DNA from: an uncultured Anaerolineaceae bacterium
GTDB lineage: Bacteria > Chloroflexota > Anaerolineae > Anaerolineales > Anaerolineaceae
Assembly: GCA_937890875.1 (NCBI GenBank)
Contig: CALAEB010000660.1
Coordinates: forward strand, 1-5,842
Length of the DNA: 5,842 nucleotides
Direction: 5' to 3'
Part shown: positions 1-4,849 of the stretch, in pieces
How the letters are laid out: every line of letters begins with the position of its first letter
How positions within the stretch are numbered: position 1 is the stretch's first letter
Made by a program: the position numbers and the translations under genes
The notes under the pieces: model-generated
Databases searched by the model: none
What the model saw: the letters and a program-made list of their open reading frames with translations, nothing else
What the model was told of the DNA's origin: nothing

Positions 1-2
1 CG

Positions 3-809
3 TATGAGGACGGTTCGGAACAGATCGCACTGAAACGAATGCTTCCGGCTTCCGGCAACCTGATGCTGGAAATCGGCGCGGGCGCGGGACGCAATACGCT
101 GCGGTACACCGGTTACAAAAAAATTATCCTGGTGGATTATGCGTTGACGCAGATACAGCAGGCGCAGCAGCGGCTGGGAAAATCCGAACGTTTTGTTTAT
201 GTCGCGGCCGATGTTTATCATCTTCCCTTTGCGGACAACTTGTTTGACGGGGCGACTATGATCCGGGTTTTGCATCATCTCAGTGAAATTAATCCGGCGA
301 TTGCTGAAATTAAACGAGTCATGCAAAAGAATTCGGTTTTTATTCTCGAGTTTGCCAATAAACGAAACCTGAAGGCGATTTTGCGTTTCATCTCAGGCAA
401 GCAGGAGTGGAACCCGTTCACAGAAGAACAAGTCGAATTCGCTGAGCTCAATTTTGATAATCATCCGGCGGCTGTCCGGAAATGTCTTTCCACCCATGGA
501 TTTAATATTCAGCAGACGCTGGCGGTGTCCAATCTGAGGATTGGGTCCCTGAAGAAAAAAGAGAATTTGAACTGGATGCTGAAGATGGAATCTGTTCTTC
601 AAGTGTTCAACAGCGGGCTGCTGTTGAGCCCGAGCGTTTTTCTGAAATCCGTTTTGATGGAAGATGAAGGACGGGCTCGAATGGACGAATTTTTCCGCTG
701 CCCGAATTGCGGCAGCAGTGAACTGAAAGAGACAACCAAAGATGTGGAGTGTATTTCCTGCGGAAAAACTTACCCGTTCCTTGACGGGATCTATGATTTC
801 CGTTTATGA
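3..809 (+). CDS. class I SAM-dependent methyltransferase with C-terminal zinc ribbon (5' end missing)
   Basis: Probable cytoplasmic SAM-dependent methyltransferase; the substrate cannot be told from sequence. The frame is open to the left edge (YEDGSEQIALKR precedes the Met at 39), and the region just before motif I belongs to the fold, so the Met at 39 is probably internal and the true start lies outside the window. Numbering from that Met: motif I LEIGAGAGRNT at 10-20 (SAM glycine loop), acidic residue D33 in ILVDYA, then AADVYHLPFADNLFD and the RVLHHL helix, and the strand FILEFANKRN. The last 38 residues form a Trm112-like zinc ribbon: CPNC (C221, C224) and CISC (C238, C241), followed by YPFLDGIYDF. 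The ribbon may bind RNA, protein or simply stabilise the fold. No terminator is visible after the TGA at 807. The fold assignment is firm; the specific role is unknown. Confidence 0.85.
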   Translation, partial: YEDGSEQIALKRMLPASGNLMLEIGAGAGRNTLRYTGYKKIILVDYALTQIQQAQQRLGKSERFVYVAADVYHLPFADNLFDGATMIRVLHHLSEINPAIAEIKRVMQKNSVFILEFANKRNLKAILRFISGKQEWNPFTEEQVEFAELNFDNHPAAVRKCLSTHGFNIQQTLAVSNLRIGSLKKKENLNWMLKMESVLQVFNSGLLLSPSVFLKSVLMEDEGRARMDEFFRCPNCGSSELKETTKDVECISCGKTYPFLDGIYDFRL

Positions 810-820
810 GGTCTGTGAAA

Positions 821-1048
821 TTATAAGCCAACCTTTATCGTCATGAAAAAGCCGCATCCAACGCAGAGCCTGTCGAAAAATCCGCTGATACACAATATTA
901 TCCGGTAAACCCAATAAAAAAAATCCCACTGATCTAATCCTGATACGAATTCAATTTGCTTAAAATATCTCAGAGCATCAATGCGTTGTGATTTACTCTT
1001 TCCCCGCGCAAACTGTTTTTCATTTCCGAGAAGCGGATTCCCTTGCAT
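821..1048 (-). other. orphan open frame, possible gene remnant
   Basis: I do not recognise this frame. It encodes 75 residues from an ATG at 1048, which has AAGGA only 3 bases upstream (tight spacing). The frame is open further back to 1141 with no other usual start codon, 106 codons in all, and the extra part (around ILTGGSTVKKG) reads like protein rather than random AT-rich sequence. The C-terminal half is aromatic and hydrophobic (DQWDFFYWVYRIILC, then GFFMTIKVGL). It might be the decayed 3' end of a longer gene; the pattern vaguely recalls the last helices and strand of some methyltransferases, but this is a guess. It could equally be spurious. Confidence 0.25.
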
Positions 1049-1145
1049 GCTTCCTTTTTTGACAGTGGATCCTCCGGTCAGGATTTCGTCGCCGTATATA
1101 TCTTGTAATATTATAAAATTGAAATCAATAAATTTATTATATTAT

Positions 1146-1165
1146 TGTATAATACATAGTATAAT
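1146..1165 (+). promoter_or_regulatory. putative padR promoter -10 box and operator palindromes
   Basis: TATAAT at 1148-1153 lies within the palindrome TGTAT-A-ATACA (1146-1156). A second palindrome ATAC-ATA-GTAT (1152-1162) overlaps it, and GTATAAT recurs at 1159-1165. A start site near 1160 would leave about 23 bases of leader before the ATG at 1183. No good -35 box is visible 16-18 bases upstream; TTGAAA at 1119-1124 is 23 bases away. PadR proteins often bind ATGT/ACAT-type palindromes in their own promoter, so autorepression is a reasonable inference. Confidence 0.5.
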
Positions 1166-1182
1166 GGAGTCCGGAGGTGGGA

Positions 1183-1518
1183 ATGCCTGAGATGGATGAA
1201 CTGTTCTCAATCTTTGATACGGAACTTAAGCGCGGAACGCTGACGCTGATTGTCCTGAGTCAGTTACAGCAACCGCAGTATGGATATTCTCTTATTCAAA
1301 ATATTGCGGAGAAAAAAGTTGAGATTGAAGCCGGTACGTTGTATCCCATGTTGCGGCGTCTGGAAAAACAGGGCGTATTAGTCAGCGATTGGGATACCAC
1401 GGAAAGCCGTCCCCGAAAATATTATCAGCTAAGCCCGGACGGGCAAGAGCTCTTCCGCCGGCTGAAAGAAAACTGGGCGCGGCTATCCCGGAATATGAAA
1501 GAGATCCTTGGAGAATAA
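1183..1518 (+). CDS. PadR family transcriptional regulator
   Basis: A 111-residue DNA-binding regulator, typical of short PadR proteins: an N-terminal winged helix-turn-helix and one C-terminal dimerisation helix. The opening helix is followed by LKRGTLTLIVLSQL (about 16-29) and YGYSLIQNI (33-41); the recognition region holds the family hallmark GTLYPMLRRLEKQGVL (51-66), and the wing is SRPRKYYQLSPDGQEL (75-90). The final helix (about 91-110) is the expected dimer element. Start choice: GGAGG at 1173-1177 is 5 bases before ATG 1183; a GTG at 1177 overlaps this ribosome site and is unlikely, and ATG 1192 would be 14 bases away. It is the first gene of an operon with the HAAS membrane protein, the usual partner of this PadR type. 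It probably represses its own operon through the palindromes just upstream. The inducing signal is unknown. Confidence 0.92.
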   Translation: MPEMDELFSIFDTELKRGTLTLIVLSQLQQPQYGYSLIQNIAEKKVEIEAGTLYPMLRRLEKQGVLVSDWDTTESRPRKYYQLSPDGQELFRRLKENWARLSRNMKEILGE

Positions 1519-1521
1519 ACG

Positions 1522-2514
1522 ATGAAAATTATTGATCGCTATGTCTATACCGTGACGAAAAGGCTGCTCGAAAAGGACCGGCGGGAAGTTGAAGAAAATC
1601 TGCGGGAAAGTATTGATGATATGCTTCCTGATAATTATACGGAGGCGGATGTTGAAGAAACGCTTGTCACATTGGGAAATCCGGCGTTGCTCGCGGAAAA
1701 ATACCGGGACACTCCCCACAGCCTGATCGGCCCGGCGCTCTACAACAATTATCTTTCGGTATTAAAAATCGTGCTGATTGTTGTGGTTTGTTCGGCGCCG
1801 TTGATGACCTTCCTTTCATTGCTGACGGCAGAACCTGTGGAAAATGGACTGAATTTGGTCGTGACATTTTTTGTGCAGATATTGGCATTCATTTTCGAGG
1901 CTGCATTTCAGGCGTTTGCCTGGGTCACTGTCCTGTTTGCGGTGATGGACCGGGTGAACAGTCCTTATTTCAGATGGCCGTATACCGGAAAAGAATGGAC
2001 ATTGTCGGATCTGGATGATACGGTTCCATCAAAAAAGAATGAGATTGGGAAAAGCGACCCGATTGTTTCGATCATTTTTACGCTGTTGTTTATAACCGTT
2101 TTCGGTTTTTTCCCTCAATTGATCGGGGGATATATGAAATTAGAAAACGGATGGAATATCATACCGCTATTTAATCTGGATGCGCTGCGACAATATCTTC
2201 CCTTATTGTTAGTGAGCGCCGGTTTGAGCCTTATGGTCGATATTTTGAAGTTAATCTATCAAAAATGGAACCGGACGCTGGCGATCATAAATGCCGCGGT
2301 AAATGTTTTTTCAATTGGAGTTCTGATCGCTTTTCTGCTGAACCGGTCAATTTTTAACGATCAGTTTCATATCCGCATTGCTCAGCTCCTGGAGACCGAT
2401 CCGGCGGTTATCGTGAAAACCTGGCAATGGGGTGTCTGGGGAATTGTTGCCGTAGCAATTCTTTTCGGCATGATTGTGGATTCCATCAGCGGGTTCCGGA
2501 AAGCGGCAAGGTAA
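1522..2514 (+). CDS. HAAS domain-containing polytopic membrane protein
   Basis: A 330-residue inner-membrane protein. Residues 1-62 form a cytosolic helical domain of the HAAS (DUF1700-like) type: basic and acidic helices around RLLEKDRREVEENLRESIDDML, then ADVEETLVTLGNPALLAEKYRD, ending in the family's LG-P-LA--Y pattern. About six membrane segments follow, at roughly 78-100, 112-141, 180-203, 222-245, 253-273 and 302-322, with a charged loop at 151-179. The ATG lies 3 bases after the PadR stop, with GGAGA at 1510-1514 serving as its ribosome site inside the end of padR, so the two genes are translationally close. HAAS proteins are commonly encoded next to PadR regulators and are thought to take part in signalling or envelope stress. 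The biochemical activity is unknown. The gene ends before a strong hairpin terminator. Confidence 0.82.
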   Translation: MKIIDRYVYTVTKRLLEKDRREVEENLRESIDDMLPDNYTEADVEETLVTLGNPALLAEKYRDTPHSLIGPALYNNYLSVLKIVLIVVVCSAPLMTFLSLLTAEPVENGLNLVVTFFVQILAFIFEAAFQAFAWVTVLFAVMDRVNSPYFRWPYTGKEWTLSDLDDTVPSKKNEIGKSDPIVSIIFTLLFITVFGFFPQLIGGYMKLENGWNIIPLFNLDALRQYLPLLLVSAGLSLMVDILKLIYQKWNRTLAIINAAVNVFSIGVLIAFLLNRSIFNDQFHIRIAQLLETDPAVIVKTWQWGVWGIVAVAILFGMIVDSISGFRKAAR

Positions 2515-2536
2515 GACCAACGCTTAATGGATGGGA

Positions 2537-2580
2537 AAAAGAGCGGATTGTCTGGAGTTATCCTGGAAATCCGCTCTTTT
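2537..2580. terminator. bidirectional intrinsic terminator
   Basis: A perfect 13-bp inverted repeat: AAAAGAGCGGATT (2537-2549) and AATCCGCTCTTTT (2568-2580) around an 18-base loop. It has a GC-rich core with an A-run on the left and a T-run on the right, so either strand would give a hairpin followed by U residues. It lies 22 bases after the HAAS stop and 29 bases after the stop of the converging minus-strand gene, so it can serve both. Confidence 0.88.
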
Positions 2581-2609
2581 CATCAACTGTTCAGATGCGC
2601 ATGTGCGAT

Positions 2610-3299
2610 TTATTTTGCTAAATAGCTGAAGGAACCGCTTCCTCCGGCGATTAAACTGCCGGATACTGCGTCATATAACTGAAAATAAAAGGTGTGATAT
2701 CCGAGGTCCTCACTGCCGTGTGCGGCAATGGTAAAGGCGCGTTTGCCGCCCGGCACGACCGGCGCATATGTGGTATCCACGATAACGTTCGGCGAGTGTC
2801 CGGTATACGTTCCGGATGTGCTGACGTTCCGCATTTCAATTAAGGCCGGCCACACGGTGTCGCCGTCATTTTCAAAGACCACATCGATGTTAAACAAAAC
2901 GTTGGGTGTGTACTCGGATTGAACCGTAACCTGATCGCCTTCGTCGCCGCCAACTGTATAAGCATAGGAATTGACGAATTTCGCGTGGATCCCACTGTAT
3001 GTGCTTTCCACGGCGGGTGTCGGTGTTGGCACGAGAGCGCTTTCCGTCTCGCTTATGGCTGTCTCTTCTGTGTTTTCGGCAGTTTCGTCAGCGAGTCCTC
3101 CGATTTGTTTCAATACATTGGCTTCAACGGTTGCGGCAATGGATTCCGCCAGTCCTTCCGGATTGATCGTCTGAATGACGGAGTCCACAATCAGGTTTTG
3201 TTCGTCCATGGATAATTGCGGACGTACGGTCGCTCCGATGCTGATCACCAAGGCAACGGATAAAACCGCGATGGCAATAATCAATATACTTTTTTTCAT
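2610..3299 (-). CDS. signal-anchored surface protein with C-terminal Ig-like (NBR1-type) domain
   Basis: A 229-residue exported protein of unknown function. Residues 1-3 (MKK) and a hydrophobic stretch at 4-24 form an uncleaved anchor or signal peptide; no lipobox cysteine is present. Residues about 30-66 look helical (MDEQNLIVDSVIQTINPEGL), followed by an acidic Thr/Glu-rich linker ending in PTPTP (91-95). The C-terminal domain (about 101-229) is predicted beta: FNIDVVFENDGDTVW (136-150) resembles the N-x-G-x-x-W core of NBR1-type Ig-like domains, then VVPGGKRAFTI (181-191) and GYHTFYFQLYD (200-210). There are no cysteines at all. Start: ATG 3299 has GGGAG 4 bases upstream and directly precedes the signal segment; a longer frame from 3401 would begin inside a palindrome and lacks a ribosome site. 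It is a paralogue of the lipoprotein gene upstream on the same strand. The domain may bind a ligand or cell-wall component; that is inference. Confidence 0.8.
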   Translation of the reverse strand: MKKSILIIAIAVLSVALVISIGATVRPQLSMDEQNLIVDSVIQTINPEGLAESIAATVEANVLKQIGGLADETAENTEETAISETESALVPTPTPAVESTYSGIHAKFVNSYAYTVGGDEGDQVTVQSEYTPNVLFNIDVVFENDGDTVWPALIEMRNVSTSGTYTGHSPNVIVDTTYAPVVPGGKRAFTIAAHGSEDLGYHTFYFQLYDAVSGSLIAGGSGSFSYLAK

Positions 3300-3355
3300 A
3301 GATCTCCCGTAAGCGCAGCGATCCGAAATTGAGTCGGCTCTCGCTGGAATTAACG

Positions 3356-3402
3356 CTTGGCTGATAACTTTCGCGGCGTCGCCGCGAAAGTTATCAGCCA
3401 AG
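3356..3402. repeat. perfect 47-base palindrome (23+1+23)
   Basis: The arms at 3356-3378 and 3380-3402 are perfect inverted copies around a single T at 3379, with a GC-rich centre (CGCGGCG-T-CGCCGCG) and outer part CTTGGCTGATAACTT. It lies 41 bases after the lipoprotein stop and 57 bases before the next minus-strand start. On the minus strand no U-run follows it, so it is not a standard terminator for the upstream gene; on the plus strand TTTTTT follows at 3408-3413. It could be an RNA stabiliser, a processing or attenuation site, or a dispersed palindromic repeat. Confidence 0.9.
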
Positions 3403-3442
3403 AAACATTTTTTCTGCTCATATTTCGAACTGCAGGCAGCTA

Positions 3443-4093
3443 TTACTCAACGGTCCAATAACAGCTCTGATAACCGTTGGTCAGAATATTCCCGCTGGAA
3501 TCTGTCAAAGCGAAAGTGGAATAATGGCTCCCTAATTCATGCCCTGCCATGTTCTGATTAAAACTGAAACAGGCTTTTTGTCCATTGGTCACCGTCTTAT
3601 TCAGCAAAACTCTTTCCGGTGAAGTTGAACCGCCGTCATTCTTGGTTACCTGACAGGCGAAGTTTGCGTCCCACGTGCCGGAACCCTGATTTTCATAGCA
3701 GACTTCGATATACAATTTGTCAAATGGAACATAAGCGGCCTGTGATCCGCCCCCGACTTGTTTCACCAGGCAGCTTTTATTCCCCACCGAATAGTAGGGG
3801 AGGGTTTCTTGGGTCGCGGTCGGCGGAATTGCCGGCAGCGCGCTGGTGGCCGTAGCCGGCGGTTCCGGTGTGGCGGTCGGCTCGGGTGTGGGGGATGGAT
3901 TCAGGATTGCGTCCTGGGTTTGGGTCAGGGAAAGGATTGCCGCTGCTGTCTCCTGGGCCGCCTGCATCATCTCTTCTTCACTCATGGTTGGCGTATTGGT
4001 CGGATCCTGTGGAATATTTTTGCAGCCAGCCGCGAACAATGCAACAAAGACCAGGATTAAAAGGTTGTTGATTGATCTTCTATAGTTTTTCAT
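3443..4093 (-). CDS. lipoprotein with Thr/Pro stalk and cysteine-rich Ig-like domain
   Basis: A 216-residue predicted membrane-anchored lipoprotein of unknown function. The signal peptide has basic residues (KNYRR), a hydrophobic core (11-22) and a lipobox ending AAGC with C24 as the lipidation site. After a short Thr/Pro segment comes a helical stretch, MSEEEMMQAAQETAAAILSL (37-56), then a stalk at about 65-97 built of TP/EP/AT repeats (PSPTPEPTATPEPP). The C-terminal domain (about 100-216) is beta-like: LYIEVCYENQGSGTWDANF (127-145) carries the N-x-G-x-x-W pattern of NBR1-type Ig-like domains, followed by GQKACFSF (171-178) and HYSTFALTDSSG (190-201). It holds five cysteines (108, 132, 147, 175, 211). 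Start: ATG 4093 has AGGGA 5 bases upstream and opens a canonical signal peptide; extension to 4138 adds residues with no signal character. It is paralogous to the 229-residue protein downstream. Confidence 0.85.
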   Translation of the reverse strand: MKNYRRSINNLLILVFVALFAAGCKNIPQDPTNTPTMSEEEMMQAAQETAAAILSLTQTQDAILNPSPTPEPTATPEPPATATSALPAIPPTATQETLPYYSVGNKSCLVKQVGGGSQAAYVPFDKLYIEVCYENQGSGTWDANFACQVTKNDGGSTSPERVLLNKTVTNGQKACFSFNQNMAGHELGSHYSTFALTDSSGNILTNGYQSCYWTVE

Positions 4094-4129
4094 AAAAATC
4101 CCTTTCCAACCCTTCGGTTGACAAATACG

Positions 4130-4159
4130 ATATAACAATGATTATTTTATCACAGTCAT
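4130..4159 (-). promoter_or_regulatory. possible promoter of the lipoprotein gene
   Basis: Read on the minus strand, ATGACT (4159-4154) and TTATAT (4135-4130) are 18 bases apart and could be -35 and -10 boxes; TAAAAT at 4149-4144 is an alternative -10. A small hairpin, CAACC-GAAG-GGTTG (4120-4107), follows just before the ribosome site. All matches are partial. Confidence 0.3.
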
Positions 4160-4271
4160 TTTCCCGGTTTTTGAGCGGTGATCAACGGTAAGAGTTTCAA
4201 ATTCATATATACAAGGGTTCAATGAAAAATAGCTGTTGGAATAAAAATCCTGCTACAGATCATCAGGCCAA

Positions 4272-4847
4272 ATGCAGTCAAAAGTTGAAAAGAAGGAGGA
4301 AAAGAGGAAGTTCCAGTACAATCGTTTTACCACAAGAAGAAAGCAAGGAACTTCCCTGACAAAAAGAGTCAAAGTGAGTATAACGATAAAAGTGGAAAAT
4401 AACCAGCCAACGGAGATAGAAAAAGAAATCCAATCAGGTCGAATGGAAACCGAAATCAGGGATATAGTGTAGGAAAGCTGTGAGGCAATGGCCGGAGAAG
4501 TGGTAAAGAGGTACGACGATCAGTTACGGGACCAGGAGGCGAAGGGATATCGGAACCTTGGGCGTGAGTAGCGAAGCATGACGTTTGCGTGGGAAAGGTC
4601 GTGTACCGGAGGCGGATTTATGAAGGACAGATGGGTGGTGTTGGACACCGCTGGATGAACTGTTGTGGGTAGAGAAATATGAACGACGGAGCCGAAGACA
4701 CAGGAGAAAGTATATGTGCTGGCAGCGGAAATGAATTACCGTCAAGCGGCAAGGATATCCATTACGAAGGATCGCGTTGATCAAAATCGTCTCAGTACGG
4801 TTGAGGTAGCTCTCTACGGACAAACGCTTGCAGCCGCTGCTAGATGA
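4272..4847 (+). pseudogene. decayed ISLre2/UPF0236-like transposase, N-terminal part
   Basis: Remnant of an insertion-sequence transposase, readable only by changing frame. Segment 1 (4272 to about 4590) runs through TAG stops at 4470 and 4569 and gives IKVENNQPTEIEKEI, VVKRYDDQLRDQEAKGYRNLGRE and MTFAW. Segment 2 (about 4592-4650) gives KVVYRRRIYEGQMGG. Segment 3 (4651 to about 4708) gives LDELLWVEKYERRSRR. Segment 4 (about 4707-4844, stop at 4845) gives KVYVLAAEMNYRQAARI and a short tail. Joined, this follows the order I know for the N-terminal half of UPF0236/ISLre2 transposases: an acidic helix with KGYR-x-x-G, a VYRRR-Y strand, a DELL segment and an S/N-YR-x-AA helix. Full proteins are about 400-500 residues; only about 190 codons are left and the catalytic C-terminal half is missing. 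The first 66 codons could be mis-annotated as a small gene. No terminal inverted repeats or target duplication were recognised. Confidence 0.65.
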
Positions 4848-4849
4848 AA

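Larger units (their letters stand above)
810..1182. other. gene-poor stretch between methyltransferase and padR
   Basis: This 373-base gap has no confident gene. Its left two thirds (about 810-1090) has normal base composition and carries one unrecognised minus-strand open frame, listed separately. Its right third (about 1095-1166) is very AT-rich and contains repeated TATAAT-like boxes and small palindromes, consistent with a promoter region for the rightward PadR operon. I see no tRNA, riboswitch or strong terminator hairpin here. Confidence 0.6.

Noticed and set aside
1059..1064. Exact TTGACA, a possible -35 box
   Set aside because: No acceptable -10 hexamer lies 16-18 bases downstream; the TATATA that follows is about 30 bases away.
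1071..1177. CCTCCGG (1071-1077) is complementary to the padR ribosome site CCGGAGG (1171-1177), suggesting a leader RNA switch
   Set aside because: The likely start of transcription near 1160 excludes the upstream copy from the transcript, and a 7-base match at this distance is plausible by chance.
2919..3215. 98-codon plus-strand open frame opposite the signal-anchored protein
   Set aside because: No ribosome site and no recognisable domain; the minus-strand frame has a signal segment, linker and beta domain and is clearly the real one.
3957..4026. Possible tandem DNA repeat in the lipoprotein gene and its stalk region
   Set aside because: The repetition is at the level of Thr/Pro/Ala/Glu codons in the encoded linker, not an exact DNA repeat or CRISPR array.
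3758..4085. Several overlapping plus-strand open frames rich in Gly and Arg
   Set aside because: They are antisense to the Thr/Pro stalk and signal region of the lipoprotein gene; the low-complexity codons there suppress stops on the opposite strand.
4524..4823. 99-codon open frame on the minus strand
   Set aside because: It is the antisense of the transposase remnant, has no ribosome site, and its translation shows no domain; the plus-strand motifs explain the region better.
4830..4840. GCAGC-C-GCTGC palindrome downstream of pdxA
   Set aside because: The stem is too short with a one-base centre, and no U-run follows on the pdxA strand, so it is not a convincing terminator.
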